The notes: generated from the letters alone by a model not told the origin. Numbered from the stretch's first letter, positions 41,506-51,416 are shown. The stretch is DNA of 64,000 bases from UBA4363 sp002393965 (GCA_946542925.1 CAMNLA010000021.1:1-64000); one strand, 5' to 3'. Numbers and translations are program-made.

Positions 41506-42666
41506 TTACAATGAGTTACAAATTGCGTAGAACAATTCGTTCAGCTGTTTTTCACTAGTATCGTTGAGCGTTGACTTGATAGTAACCATTGGTTCTAGAA
41601 TTGTTATGTTCTTCATTTTTCCGAGTTCCTCCTTCATAACGCGTCCTGCGCTGGGTGCCCAAGATCCATTTTCAATCAATCCAATGGTCCTGTTGTTAAA
41701 CGCTTTTGACTGAAGATGATGCAGGAGGTTCTCCATCGGAGGGAATAGTCCGGCATCATAGGAAGAGGAGGCAAGAATGGAAATTTGATGGTCAAAGGCT
41801 TCGGCAACTGCATAGGAAACGTCTGTATGGGACAAGTCCATTAAATCAACTTTTAACCCTTTTGTTTTAAACATTTCAGAAAAGTGTCGGACAACAGTTT
41901 CTGTATTTCCGTGTATGGAGGCATATGCAATGAAAATAGATTCATTTTCAGGAGTGTAGGAGCTCCATTTTAAATATTTTTCGATACACAAAGCAACATC
42001 GTCTTTGTGAATGGGGCCGTGAAGAGGAAAGATGGTTTCAATATCCAAGGAAGAGGCTTTTTTCAATAGAGTCTGGACAGGATTGCCATATTTTCCACAA
42101 ATGTTATAGTAGTAACGACGAGCTCCTGGTGTCCAATCGTCATCATCAAATCCTTCGTCAGTAACAGCACCAAATTCACCGAAAGCATCTGCAGAGAAAA
42201 GAGATTTTGTAGTAGATTCGTAGCAGACCATTACTTCTGGCCAATGTACCATAGGTGCCATGTAGAATGTCAGCGTGTGCTTGCCGAGATTCAGAGTGTC
42301 TCCTTCTTTAACACCTTGAATATTTGATGTGACGGATGGGTAAAACTGTTGAAGCATACTAGCTGCTTTGATAGAACAAACCAGTGTCGTTTCAGGATAT
42401 TTGTTGACGAACCATTCAATGTTGGCAGAATGGTCTGGCTCAAGATGTTGGATGACTAAATATGAAGGTTTCTTTCCATTTAATTGTTGATCTAGTTTTT
42501 TCTGCCAAATTTTACTTACCCGTTGGTCAACTGTATCAATTACAGCGATTTTATCATCTGGAATCAAGTAGGAGTTATAGGCCATTCCATTTGGTACTGG
42601 ATATTGATTTTCAAACAGGAAGGAACTGGAATCGGAAGCTCCGATATAAATGATGTCGTTTTTCAT
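41506..42666 (-). CDS. FprA-type flavodiiron protein
   Basis: A 386-residue protein that reduces O2 to water and/or NO to N2O, protecting an anaerobe. The metallo-beta-lactamase-like domain keeps all di-iron ligands: H74-x-E76-x-D78-H79 (HLEPDH), H141 in MVHWPEV, D160 in FSADAFG and H216 in FPLHGPIH. The flavodoxin domain begins at about 243 (IFIAYASIHGNTETVV, FMN loop). No extra rubredoxin domain. Electron donor is probably a rubredoxin or NADH-reductase elsewhere. Monocistronic, with a TATCTTTG box upstream. Confidence 0.94.
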   Translation of the reverse strand: MKNDIIYIGASDSSSFLFENQYPVPNGMAYNSYLIPDDKIAVIDTVDQRVSKIWQKKLDQQLNGKKPSYLVIQHLEPDHSANIEWFVNKYPETTLVCSIKAASMLQQFYPSVTSNIQGVKEGDTLNLGKHTLTFYMAPMVHWPEVMVCYESTTKSLFSADAFGEFGAVTDEGFDDDDWTPGARRYYYNICGKYGNPVQTLLKKASSLDIETIFPLHGPIHKDDVALCIEKYLKWSSYTPENESIFIAYASIHGNTETVVRHFSEMFKTKGLKVDLMDLSHTDVSYAVAEAFDHQISILASSSYDAGLFPPMENLLHHLQSKAFNNRTIGLIENGSWAPSAGRVMKEELGKMKNITILEPMVTIKSTLNDTSEKQLNELFYAICNSL

Positions 42667-42698
42667 TTTTTGTTATTATTTGCCTAATGAATTATGAA

Positions 42699-42793
42699 CA
42701 AAGATACATAATAAATCGAGAAAAGTCATTTGTCAGCGTCTCCTACAGACTTTTTCTAAGCCCAGCATAGTTCGTTCTCTTTTCGTACCTTTG
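42699..42793. promoter_or_regulatory. Divergent -7 boxes of the flavodiiron and M16 peptidase genes
   Basis: Minus-strand TATCTTTG (42699-42706) precedes the flavodiiron gene by 33 bases; plus-strand TACCTTTG (42786-42793) precedes the peptidase gene by 65 bases. -33 elements are not evident. Confidence 0.5.
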
Positions 42794-42857
42794 TCACTCA
42801 ATACGATAGAGATATCGTTGAAAAGAGTCTGATTGAAAATCCATAATAATAAAAAAG

Positions 42858-44108
42858 ATGATAGAAATTCATCGTCACAGATTTTCAAATGGGATGCTTC
42901 TTCTGCATAATGAAAATCCTCATACACCAATGGTTTGTGTAAACTTGGCATATAATGTTGGAGCGAAGGACGAGCATCCCGACCATACTGGATATGCCCA
43001 TTTGATGGAACACCTGATGTTTGGAGGTTCAGAACACGTACCAGAGTTTGACCTTGCTCTTCAGCCTACGGGAGGATACAATAATGCATGGACAAATAGC
43101 GATATGACTAATTTCTATGAGGTGTTGCCAGTTGTGAATATTGAAACAGCCTTATGGCTTGAAAGCGATAGAATGAAGGCTCTTTCCTTGACACAAGATG
43201 TTTTTGATGTGCAGCAGAAAGTAGTCATGGAAGAGTTTCGTTTACGACAATTTACACAGCCCTATGGTGATATGAACGGACTCAAACGTGGCCTCCTCTA
43301 CAAGGAACATCCCTACCGATGGCCGACGATTGGATTGTCTATTGAACATATTGCCAATGCATCGAGAGAGGAATTGTTCGAGTTCTATCAAAGGTTTTAT
43401 GCACCTAATAATGCAGTTCTTGCGGTAGTTGGGGCAATCCCATTTCAGGAAATAGTCCGATTGGTTCAGAAATGGTTTGGTGATATTGAACCGAAAGATA
43501 TTCCGCAACGGAATCTCCCAAAGGAGCCAGAACAGACTCAAAAACGTACTATGGAAGTCCTTCGTGATGTGCCTGCCTCTGTTTTGACTCGTTCGTATCG
43601 TATGCCACGTCGTTCGGAAGTAGATTGGGTGGTGTGTGATGTTATCTCGGATCTCTTGGCAAATGGTATGTCTTCCAGAATCAAAAACAAATATGTCCAG
43701 ACCGGAAAGGTTAGAAAGGGAGACGCATATGTGTCGTCAACAATTGAAGATGGAAACTTTACATTTTTATTCTCCCCAATGGATAAGGATGGAATGCCTG
43801 AATGTGAAAGTATAATCGACGAACAGATACAACAGCTGGTAGAAGAGGAAGTGGATGAAGAAGATTTGATAAAAGTGCGAAATATTCAGCAAGTTGTAAA
43901 TGAGTATGAGCTGATGGATTATAAGGAGGTGGCATCTCAGCTCTGCTATTATGAGTTATCTGGATTGGGTGCAGATTATATGAACCAAGCTGTTGATGTC
44001 TACTGCAAAGTGACGCAGGATGATATCCGTCGGGTTGCAAATCAGTTGTTCGCTCCAGAAAGAGCATGCCATCTCTACTATTGGTCGAAGAAGGATAAAA
44101 TAGTATAG
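42858..44108 (+). CDS. M16-family (pitrilysin/insulinase) zinc peptidase
   Basis: A 416-residue peptidase of the short, processing-peptidase-like form. The inverted zinc motif H48-L-M-E51-H52 is intact, with the third ligand Glu at 125/126 in VVMEEFRLRQF. FYAPNNAVLAVVGAIPFQEI is the conserved end of the first domain; the second (inactive-type) domain has the RIKNKYVQTGKVR segment. No signal peptide is visible, suggesting a cytoplasmic location. A gene for a partner subunit is not adjacent. The porin gene follows after 12 bases. Confidence 0.92.
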   Translation: MIEIHRHRFSNGMLLLHNENPHTPMVCVNLAYNVGAKDEHPDHTGYAHLMEHLMFGGSEHVPEFDLALQPTGGYNNAWTNSDMTNFYEVLPVVNIETALWLESDRMKALSLTQDVFDVQQKVVMEEFRLRQFTQPYGDMNGLKRGLLYKEHPYRWPTIGLSIEHIANASREELFEFYQRFYAPNNAVLAVVGAIPFQEIVRLVQKWFGDIEPKDIPQRNLPKEPEQTQKRTMEVLRDVPASVLTRSYRMPRRSEVDWVVCDVISDLLANGMSSRIKNKYVQTGKVRKGDAYVSSTIEDGNFTFLFSPMDKDGMPECESIIDEQIQQLVEEEVDEEDLIKVRNIQQVVNEYELMDYKEVASQLCYYELSGLGADYMNQAVDVYCKVTQDDIRRVANQLFAPERACHLYYWSKKDKIV

Positions 44109-44120
44109 GAGAGCAAGGAC

Positions 44121-46091
44121 ATGAATACACCTTTATGGACAAATTTTCTAAAAACATTATCTTTGTGTGGTTTTAGAAACTGCGCTCTTATGTGTCGATT
44201 GTTTCTGTTAGCGGTTCTATTCAATCCTTTTTTTATTGGCTCTTCTGTTAGCGGTTCTTCTTTCAGAAAAGCTTCTGACGTTGCTCTGCGTACTTGGACT
44301 GTATCCGAATACACGGGGCAACGTCAACAATATTCTATGGATACGGTATCTGCTTCGTATGCTTTCTCGACTCCTATGAGTCGTTATAGTATTCTGAATT
44401 CCTGGAATGGAACTTGGGGATCTCCTCTGCAGTCTGCCATATGGTTTGACCGAAGTGAAGATCAACCAATGTTATTTTCTCGCGCCTATGATGCCTATTT
44501 CCTCAGTCCGGCGGAGTTTCTGTTTTATAATACGCGCACCCCTTTTGCCGTTTTGGATTACCATACATTCGGAGGATCGCAGACCAAAGAGGATGATTTT
44601 TCCGCATTGTTCACAGTGAATGTGAATTCCAAACTGAATATAGGAGGACTGATGGAGTATATGCGAGCGATGGGCATGTATAGTAATCAGGCAACAAAAC
44701 AGGTGAAGGCAGGCGGTTTTTTGTCGTATGATGGGAATCGCTACGATGCCGATGGGGCTTTTATGTATCAGAGATTCGAAAATGAAGAGAACGGAGGTAT
44801 TCAGTCTTCTGACTATATTCGGAATGCCGATATGCGGGTGAGCAATCCTGTTACAGTACCCATTCGCCTAAATAATGAGGCTCAGAATCGTTTGACAACG
44901 CATTGGGCTTACTATTCCCACCGATATCATTTTATTGGTGTTCAGCGAAAAGAGGATTCAATACATGTTGACTTTAGACCGCTTCTGTCTCTTTTTCATC
45001 TGGCAAAATTCATGCAGACACAGCATAGATACCGTGAATCATCCATCGAAGATGGGTTCTATGCAGATAACTTTTATTCTGACATCTCAACTCGGGATTC
45101 ACTCCGAACGACTTTCCTTACTAATACCGTCGGACTGGAGATGAATGAAGGATTTTCGGATTGGATACCTTTTTCTCTTACTGCTTATGCAGAACATCAA
45201 TACGAACAAAACTATTGCGGTAATGATTATGCTGTCGAACGATGTACGGATCATCATGTCATAATCGGTGCCTCTGCATCTCGTTTCACGGGTTCTGCGC
45301 TTAATTTCCATACCGATGGAAGACTATGGATGGCTGGTCCATATGTCGGTGACTGGCTTTTGCAAGGACGTTTGTCTTCTGCATTACATTTTGCAACGGA
45401 TTCCGTTTCAATTCAGTTGAATGCTTTGTCTTCTGGACGACATCCACAGCGATTCGAACAGCACTATTTCTCTAATCATTTCCGATGGGATCTTTCTTCT
45501 CCCTCGCGCGTTTTCCGTTCCCGTTTGACTGGAATGGCCTCATGGATTCATCCTTGGATTCATCTCCGACTATGGGGTGGGATGGAGACTGTTTCCAATT
45601 GGGTTTATTATGATCTTTCTGAGGGTATGCGACAGGTCTCTTCTGACTTTCAGATAATATCCATGCGTGGTGATATTGCTCTTCGAGCTTGGTTCTTGCA
45701 TCTGGATAACTCTATTGTTTTTCAGAATTCATCTATGGAGTCTGTCGTCTCTCTGCCGAAATTCGTTTGGAAAGCAAATGTGTATGCTTCTTTCAACCTA
45801 TTCCGCGTTTTACAAACTCGTATAGGCGTTGATTGCGACTGGTTCTCTAAATATTATGCTCCTGCATATGTTCCGGCAATAATGGCTTTCTGTCCGCAAC
45901 AACAGGAAAAGGTTGGGAATTATCCTCTCTTGAGTGCATATGCTTCGTTTAAACTCTATACGGCAAGGTTCTTCTTCCGCTACTATCATCTGAATCAGCG
46001 GTTCGGAAGTCACGAATATTTCTCTATGCCAGATTATCCTCTTTATGACAGCCGTTTCCAAATGGGTCTCACGTGGCATTTCTTTGATTAA
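44121..46091 (+). CDS. Putative outer-membrane porin (PF14121-like)
   Basis: A 656-residue protein with a hydrophobic N-terminal signal region (about 20-45, slightly long) and an extended beta-strand pattern ending in an aromatic C-terminal strand (RFQMGLTWHFFD), as outer-membrane barrels do. The start of the mature part, DVALRTWTVSEYTGQRQQYS followed by TPFAVLDYHTFGGSQ, resembles the 'putative porin' family of Bacteroidales. It would allow solute passage across the outer membrane; substrates are unknown. It lies between the M16 peptidase and the solute-binding protein, 7 bases from the latter. Confidence 0.8.
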   Translation: MNTPLWTNFLKTLSLCGFRNCALMCRLFLLAVLFNPFFIGSSVSGSSFRKASDVALRTWTVSEYTGQRQQYSMDTVSASYAFSTPMSRYSILNSWNGTWGSPLQSAIWFDRSEDQPMLFSRAYDAYFLSPAEFLFYNTRTPFAVLDYHTFGGSQTKEDDFSALFTVNVNSKLNIGGLMEYMRAMGMYSNQATKQVKAGGFLSYDGNRYDADGAFMYQRFENEENGGIQSSDYIRNADMRVSNPVTVPIRLNNEAQNRLTTHWAYYSHRYHFIGVQRKEDSIHVDFRPLLSLFHLAKFMQTQHRYRESSIEDGFYADNFYSDISTRDSLRTTFLTNTVGLEMNEGFSDWIPFSLTAYAEHQYEQNYCGNDYAVERCTDHHVIIGASASRFTGSALNFHTDGRLWMAGPYVGDWLLQGRLSSALHFATDSVSIQLNALSSGRHPQRFEQHYFSNHFRWDLSSPSRVFRSRLTGMASWIHPWIHLRLWGGMETVSNWVYYDLSEGMRQVSSDFQIISMRGDIALRAWFLHLDNSIVFQNSSMESVVSLPKFVWKANVYASFNLFRVLQTRIGVDCDWFSKYYAPAYVPAIMAFCPQQQEKVGNYPLLSAYASFKLYTARFFFRYYHLNQRFGSHEYFSMPDYPLYDSRFQMGLTWHFFD

Positions 46092-46098
46092 AGGTGCT

Positions 46099-46959
46099 AT
46101 GTCGTGTAAGAAAATACAACGGACAAAGAAGGCAGATGAATCTCCTTTGTCCACGTCTTTTATTCGCAGAAATACGATTCGTACGCTTTCTGTATGTGTT
46201 GTTGTATCTCTGATTGTAGGTATCTTTCTTTTTTTTTACCAACAGAACGATTCACAACGATGGAATGCCCCCGTCTTGCGAGTTGTGACTGATTATAATT
46301 CCATTGATTATTTCCTGACGTCTGATACGGTTATGGGATTTCAATACGAATTGGTTGAACGTCTTTGTAGAGAGAATGGATGGATCGCGGAATGGATAGT
46401 AGAGAATAGCCTTCAAAAATCACTCGATGCATTGGCTGAAGGGAAAGTGGATCTGATTGCTCGTTCTCTTCCAGTGACAATAGAAACAAAAGAGAAAGTG
46501 TCATTCACTATTCCTATTCTTCATTTTCGGCAAGTTCTTGTTCAACGAACAGAAGAGGCTAACAATGGGAAGAAACCCATCCGAAATCAGTTGCAGTTAG
46601 CAGGAAAGGTGGTGTATGTTCCAGAGGGTTCGCCCAATATTATGCGCTTGCGTAATCTATCGAAGGAAATAGCAGATACCATCATTATTCGACAACTTCC
46701 GCACTACGAGACAGAGCAACTCATGTTCATGGTGGCACATGGCGATATTGACTACATCGTTTGCGACGAGGAGATTGCTCGCAAGAATTTATCCCAAATG
46801 CCACAACTTGACATTCATACAGCCATATCTTTCAACCAGCTACAAGCTTGGGCATTACGCCCTTCCGATACGCTATTGTTGCATCATATTGATTCATTTC
46901 TCGTCCGCTACATGAAAACAGAGGAATACAAAAGCCTGATAACTTCTTATTTTAAATAA
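46099..46959 (+). CDS. Membrane-anchored solute-binding (SBP_bac_3) protein, MltF-like without lyase domain
   Basis: A 286-residue protein with a single N-terminal membrane helix (about 30-48) and a periplasmic family-3 solute-binding domain. VLRVVTDYNSIDYFLTSDTV opens the domain; MGFQYELVERLCRENGW, LAEGKVDLIARSLPVT and YVPEGSPNIMRL match the amino-acid-binding fold. The arrangement resembles the N-terminal half of the lytic transglycosylase MltF, but the catalytic transglycosylase domain is absent. It may sense cell-wall peptides or amino acids. Start at 46099 is chosen for its AAAGG ribosome site and because the upstream in-frame codons lie inside the porin gene. Confidence 0.78.
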   Translation: MSCKKIQRTKKADESPLSTSFIRRNTIRTLSVCVVVSLIVGIFLFFYQQNDSQRWNAPVLRVVTDYNSIDYFLTSDTVMGFQYELVERLCRENGWIAEWIVENSLQKSLDALAEGKVDLIARSLPVTIETKEKVSFTIPILHFRQVLVQRTEEANNGKKPIRNQLQLAGKVVYVPEGSPNIMRLRNLSKEIADTIIIRQLPHYETEQLMFMVAHGDIDYIVCDEEIARKNLSQMPQLDIHTAISFNQLQAWALRPSDTLLLHHIDSFLVRYMKTEEYKSLITSYFK

Positions 46960-47079
46960 AACATCTCCGAAGGAGAAAAAAATCTCTAGTTTATTCTAAA
47001 ATCATTCATTTTGAATGCGAAGGAATAGAAGAAAACGTTCAAATTTATTTGCTTCATCCAAATAGGTTATCTAAAAAGA

Positions 47080-47108
47080 AAAAAGACATGAGAAATCATG
47101 TCTTTTTT
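47080..47108 (-). terminator. Terminator after rpoD
   Basis: AAAAAAGACATGA pairs with TCATGTCTTTTTT around a GAAA-type loop; 20 bases after the rpoD stop, symmetric enough to act on both strands. Confidence 0.88.
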
Positions 47109-47128
47109 CTGCATCTTTTTGTGTGAAA

Positions 47129-47989
47129 TTATCCCAAATAACTTTTTAATAACTTGCTTTTTGAGTTGTTGCGTAGACGACGGATTGCTTTTTCCTTAAT
47201 CTGGCGAACTCGTTCTCGTGTCAATCCGAATTTATCTCCAATCTCTTCCAATGTCATCTCTTGATATCCGATACCGAAAAACATTTTGATGATTTCGCTT
47301 TCACGTTCTGTCAGTGTAGCCAAAGAACGTTCTATTTCTTTAGACAATGATTCATCAATCAGTGTCTTATCAGCATTCGGAGAGTCTTCGTTCACTAATA
47401 CGTCAATCAGAGAGTTGTCCTCTCCTTCAACAAACGGTGCATCTACAGAGATATGACGACCCGATACACGAAGCGTGTCAGCAATTTTGCTCTCGTCAAT
47501 GTCCAATTCTTTTGCTAACTCCTCTGGAGATGGACGACGTTCATTTGCTTGCTCAAATTTCGAAAAAGCTTTATTAATTTTGTTCAGAGAACCAACCTGG
47601 TTCAATGGAAGTCGAACAATACGCGATTGTTCTGCCAATGCCTGAAGAATAGATTGACGAATCCACCATACCGCATATGAAATGAACTTGAAACCGCGGG
47701 TCTCATCAAATTTCTCAGCAGCTTTGATCAATCCTAGATTTCCTTCGTTGATAAGGTCTGGCAATGATAACCCCTGATTCTGATACTGCTTCGCAACAGA
47801 AACTACAAAACGCAAATTTGCTCGGGTGAGTTTTTCAAGTGCCTTTCGGTCTCCTTTCTTAATGCGCTGTGCAAGTTCTACTTCTTCTTCCACCGTAATC
47901 AGATCCTCCCGACCAATTTCTTGTAGATATTTGTCTAAGGAAGCACTCTCACGGTTTGTGATGGATTTTGTAATCTTGAGTTGTCTCAT
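47129..47989 (-). CDS. rpoD: Primary sigma factor, short Bacteroidota form
   Basis: A 286-residue sigma-70 protein. It begins MRQLKITKSITNRESASLDK, with region 1.2 YLQEIGREDLITVEEEVELA, region 2 (NLRFVVSVAKQYQNQGLSLPD and YAVWWIRQSI, which reads the -7 box), region 3 and region 4.2 (LEEIGDKFGLTRERVRQIKE). Region 1.1 and the long non-conserved insert of E. coli sigma-70 are missing, as is normal for Bacteroidota. It directs transcription from the TTTG/TAnnTTTG promoters seen throughout this window. Own promoter box TATATTTG at 48030-48037. Confidence 0.96.
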   Translation of the reverse strand: MRQLKITKSITNRESASLDKYLQEIGREDLITVEEEVELAQRIKKGDRKALEKLTRANLRFVVSVAKQYQNQGLSLPDLINEGNLGLIKAAEKFDETRGFKFISYAVWWIRQSILQALAEQSRIVRLPLNQVGSLNKINKAFSKFEQANERRPSPEELAKELDIDESKIADTLRVSGRHISVDAPFVEGEDNSLIDVLVNEDSPNADKTLIDESLSKEIERSLATLTERESEIIKMFFGIGYQEMTLEEIGDKFGLTRERVRQIKEKAIRRLRNNSKSKLLKSYLG

Positions 47990-48029
47990 TCTTGTTTACT
48001 AAAATATACCCTCAAAAGTTATAAGCTTG

Positions 48030-48087
48030 CAAATATAGTGTATGAAATCTAAATTTCATAAAAAAATGTTTTTTTTTAATACCTTTG
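48030..48087. promoter_or_regulatory. Divergent -7 boxes of rpoD and rnpB
   Basis: Minus-strand TATATTTG (48030-48037) lies 41 bases before rpoD; plus-strand TACCTTTG (48080-48087) lies 7 bases before the RNase P RNA, which is the distance expected for a -7 box. Confidence 0.65.
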
Positions 48088-48093
48088 CACTCA

Positions 48094-48482
48094 CGCAGTA
48101 GACCGGTCTGTCGCTTTTTATGTTAATCATGGAAAGAGGAAAGTCCGGGCAACACAGAGCTCCATACTTTCTAACGGGAAGCTGTCGGTGACGGCAGACA
48201 AGCATAACAGAAAATTACCGCCTGACTCATGTCAGGTAAGGGTGAAAAGGTGGGGTAAGAGCCCACCGGGATATTCGGTAACGGATATCACCGTATGCGT
48301 TATGGGTTGCAATATCATGTATACCGGCGTTAATAGGGTTGCTCGCCTGATGCCGGGGGGTAGATAGCTCAGAAGGATGCTGTTCAAACAGTATCCGGCT
48401 TGTTTCTCTTTTGAGGATCGGGCAGATGGATGACAGACGGATGATTTATCATTCACAGAACCCGGCTTATAGGTCTACTGCG
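48094..48482 (+). ncRNA. rnpB: RNase P RNA, class A
   Basis: About 389 bases with paired ends: CGCAGTAGACC at the 5' end and GGTCTACTGCG at the 3' end (P1). The conserved core GAGGAAAGTCCGGGC (P4 5' half) at about 48137 and ACAGAACCCGGCTTATAGG (P4 3' half) near 48455-48473 are diagnostic. It is the catalytic RNA that trims tRNA 5' leaders. The 3' P1 strand is followed by a seven-T run (48483-48489) that would end transcription. Confidence 0.96.
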
Positions 48483-48572
48483 TTTTTTTCTTTTCCGAAT
48501 GCTCTCCCGACTTTGCTGATATTTTGAGATACATATATTATTCTGTAGATTTTTTTTTGATTCTTTACTTCG

Positions 48573-48580
48573 TACTTTTG
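48573..48580 (+). promoter_or_regulatory. TACTTTTG -7 box before the BrkB-like gene
   Basis: A TAnnTTTG match 37 bases before the ATG at 48618; the nearest upstream TTTG is too close to be a standard -33 box. Confidence 0.4.
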
Positions 48581-48617
48581 AAAAAAACTTATATTCTGAA
48601 TTCTCATAATCAGATCT

Positions 48618-49973
48618 ATGAATACCAAAAAGAACAAAAAGGGTTTATTTGCTCAATTGTCTGACTTTATCCGACGTATCGTAAAGTTCTTGACGGAAGA
48701 TATCTGGCGTTTTAATCCAGCTAAGAACACAATGACGTGGAAAATCTTCACACGTATACTACAGACGCTTATGCTGTCAGTGAGACATTTTTCTGAGGAT
48801 AGGCTCATGGTTAAAGCTTCGGCTCTGACTTATTACACTCTTTTTGCTATAGTACCAGTAGTCGCCCTTTTATTAGCTATCGGACGTGGATTTGGAATGC
48901 AGGAGATAATTGTTCATCATCTCACGCAGTCAATGTCAAGCCAAGAAGGTATCATCAATTACATTTTGCATTTTGTTGACAATTATCTCGAACGAGCTAA
49001 GGGTGGGGTCTTTGTTGGTGTCGGTATCATCATGTTGCTTTGGAGTGTCATTAGCTGCTTCCGTAATGTCGAATCAGTAGTTGACGATATCTGGCGCATA
49101 AGTAAGACAAGGTCTTTATGGACACAGTTTACTTCTTATCTCTCACTTATGCTTATTCTGCCGATTCTCATGGTTGCCTCTGGTGGACTTTCCGTATTTC
49201 TTTCTTCAACATTTTCCAACGAGTTTTTCGGACCTCTAAGTCCTGTTCTTGTTCGTATGGTGAAATTGTTACCATATCTCATAAACTGGTTAATGTTTAC
49301 CGCTCTTTTTATTATTGTACCCAATACACGCGTTCGTTTTCTCCCAGCTCTTTTTGCAGGACTTTTTACAGGTGTTTTCTTTCAACTTTTCCAGTTTTTT
49401 TACATTAAGGGACAGGTGTTTCTAACTTCCTATAATGCAGTATATGGAGGATTTGCCGTAATTCCGCTTCTGTTGCTTTGGTTGCAAATATCGTGGGTAA
49501 TTATTCTTTTAGGTGCAGAACTTTCCTATGCAGCGCAGAACGCAGAGTATTACAAGTCAGAAACAGACCTTCGCAATCTCAGTCGTCGCTATCGTGATTT
49601 TGCTCTTTTGGGAATAATGACTCTCATTACTAAGCGTTTTGCTTTGGGGCAGACACCGCCAGATGCCGAGTCGATAGCAAGGGACAATGCGATGCCGATT
49701 CGCCTTGTTCAGACGAGTCTGAATAAACTGAGCGAAATAGGCTTGATATACTCCGTAGAAAAAAACGTTTCATCTGGACCTGTAAGATATGCTCCTGCTT
49801 TGGATGTGAATCTTATTTCCATTGGTTTTTTCTTCCAGCGTATCAATGAGTTTGGTGTTGAACCTTTCGATACTCATCAACGCGACAATTTCAAAAAAGC
49901 ATGGCAACAACTTCAAGCAATTCATCAGAAAATAGAGAAAACGGAAACAGGTGTTTTACTGAAGGATTTGTAA
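48618..49973 (+). CDS. YihY/BrkB-family membrane protein with C-terminal winged helix
   Basis: A 451-residue protein. Six hydrophobic helices in residues about 70-320 carry family signatures: RLMVKASALTYYTLFAIVPV (62-81), LWSVISCFRNVESVVDDIW, and YGGFAVIPLLLLWLQISWVI near 275-294, followed by LGAELSYA. These proteins were once called ribonuclease BN in error; their true function is unknown, with roles suggested in envelope transport. The last about 130 residues form a soluble domain resembling a winged helix (RLVQTSLNKLSEIGLIYSVE), an addition often found in Bacteroidota members. Confidence 0.88.
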   Translation: MNTKKNKKGLFAQLSDFIRRIVKFLTEDIWRFNPAKNTMTWKIFTRILQTLMLSVRHFSEDRLMVKASALTYYTLFAIVPVVALLLAIGRGFGMQEIIVHHLTQSMSSQEGIINYILHFVDNYLERAKGGVFVGVGIIMLLWSVISCFRNVESVVDDIWRISKTRSLWTQFTSYLSLMLILPILMVASGGLSVFLSSTFSNEFFGPLSPVLVRMVKLLPYLINWLMFTALFIIVPNTRVRFLPALFAGLFTGVFFQLFQFFYIKGQVFLTSYNAVYGGFAVIPLLLLWLQISWVIILLGAELSYAAQNAEYYKSETDLRNLSRRYRDFALLGIMTLITKRFALGQTPPDAESIARDNAMPIRLVQTSLNKLSEIGLIYSVEKNVSSGPVRYAPALDVNLISIGFFFQRINEFGVEPFDTHQRDNFKKAWQQLQAIHQKIEKTETGVLLKDL

Positions 49974-49989
49974 CGCATTCCATTATTTA

Positions 49990-51408
49990 ATGATGTTTCG
50001 AAGTAAAATAGAACATTATATCGAACAAGAGCAACTTCCTTCCGCTCCTGCATCGGTTATCGTTGCGGTCAGTGGTGGTGCCGATTCCGTGGCGTTGCTT
50101 CATGTTCTTGTCGAATTGGGGTATAACGTATGTGTTGCTCATTGCAATTTCCGTCTGCGCGGTACGGAAAGCGAACGAGACGAACTCTTCGTTCGCAATC
50201 TGGCTAACGAGTGGAATGTTCCGATTCGTATCCAACGATTCCAAACACGACAGATAGCACAGACGGAAGGTATCTCTATTGAAATGGCAGCACGCAGACT
50301 ACGTTACGCATGGTTTGAACAGTTACGTCAGAAAGAGGGCGCAGATTGGATAGCGGTGGCTCATCATTTGGACGATTCGATAGAAACACTTCTCATCAAT
50401 CTTGTCCGAGGTACTGGAATACGTGGCTTGACTGGAATAAAACCAAGACAAGGCCGCATTATCCGACCATTTCTCTGTGTCTTTCGTTCCGAGATAGAAC
50501 AATATCTTACCGAGAAACGTATCTCTTTTTTGGTCGATTCTACCAATCTTGAGAATGACTATATTCGTAATCGCTTTCGCAATAAAGTCATTCCCATGTT
50601 GGAGGAAATCAATCCGGCTGCCAGAAATTCCTTGGCAAAGGATATCCTCCATTTCCGTGCAGCAGAGAAAATTTACGATGCTCATATTCAACAACTCAGA
50701 GACCAATGCCTCTCCGTCATGGACTCAACTGTCCGGATCGATGGGACACGCCTTCTTGCAGCATCGTCTTGTGAGACTCTTCTATTCGAGTGGATTGGTG
50801 AATGGGGATTCTCTTTTTCTCAATGTACTGATATTATCCGAGCTCTTAGACAAAAACAAAGTGGTCGTCGGTTCCATACAAAATCACTGGAACAGGATAG
50901 GAGTGAGGTGACCACTCATATGCCCCCCTCTACAAAACAAGTTCCACAGGTGAATCGCTCTATACAACTCATTGTGGATAGGAATTTTGTGCTGATAGAT
51001 ACAGCACCGAAGGATGAACATGTTCTATCTTCGATACCAGATATCCTGCATGGAGAAGAGGCAGGAAAGTTTGAGATTGAAGAACTAAATAGTTTACCTA
51101 ATCCGATGGAGCGTAATCCAAAGGTGGCCTATTTTGATCGTGACACGTTGGAATTTCCATTGACACTTCGTCGTTGGCAATGTGGCGATATGTTCTGCCC
51201 ATTTGGAATGAACGGGAAAAAAAAGAAAGTTAGCGATATGATGGTCGATGCGAAACGAAGCCTCTTTGAGAAAGAACAACAATTGGTAATGTTAAGCGGT
51301 GACGATATCATATGGGTCGTAGGACTGCGTAGTGATGAACGTTATCGAGTAAGAGAAAATACAAAACATATTTTGAAAATATTTGAAAAAAAGGATACCT
51401 CATTTTGA
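49990..51408 (+). CDS. tilS: tRNA(Ile)-lysidine synthetase
   Basis: A 472-residue enzyme that converts C34 of the CAU-anticodon tRNA-Ile to lysidine, using ATP and lysine. The PP-loop IVAVSGGADSVAL (SGGADS at 28-33) is at the N-terminus; AHCNFRLRGTESERDE and VAHHLDDSIETLLINLVRGTG (about 120-140) are catalytic-domain signatures. The C-terminal domain (last about 75 residues, LTLRRWQCGDMFCPFGMNGK then KKVSDMM) binds the tRNA acceptor. ATG at 49990 or 49993. It follows the BrkB-like gene by 16 bases, so may share its transcript. Confidence 0.95.
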   Translation: MMFRSKIEHYIEQEQLPSAPASVIVAVSGGADSVALLHVLVELGYNVCVAHCNFRLRGTESERDELFVRNLANEWNVPIRIQRFQTRQIAQTEGISIEMAARRLRYAWFEQLRQKEGADWIAVAHHLDDSIETLLINLVRGTGIRGLTGIKPRQGRIIRPFLCVFRSEIEQYLTEKRISFLVDSTNLENDYIRNRFRNKVIPMLEEINPAARNSLAKDILHFRAAEKIYDAHIQQLRDQCLSVMDSTVRIDGTRLLAASSCETLLFEWIGEWGFSFSQCTDIIRALRQKQSGRRFHTKSLEQDRSEVTTHMPPSTKQVPQVNRSIQLIVDRNFVLIDTAPKDEHVLSSIPDILHGEEAGKFEIEELNSLPNPMERNPKVAYFDRDTLEFPLTLRRWQCGDMFCPFGMNGKKKKVSDMMVDAKRSLFEKEQQLVMLSGDDIIWVVGLRSDERYRVRENTKHILKIFEKKDTSF

Positions 51409-51416
51409 AATATATG

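Noticed and set aside
48232..48456. Minus-strand open frame of 74 codons
   Set aside because: It lies entirely inside the RNase P RNA gene.
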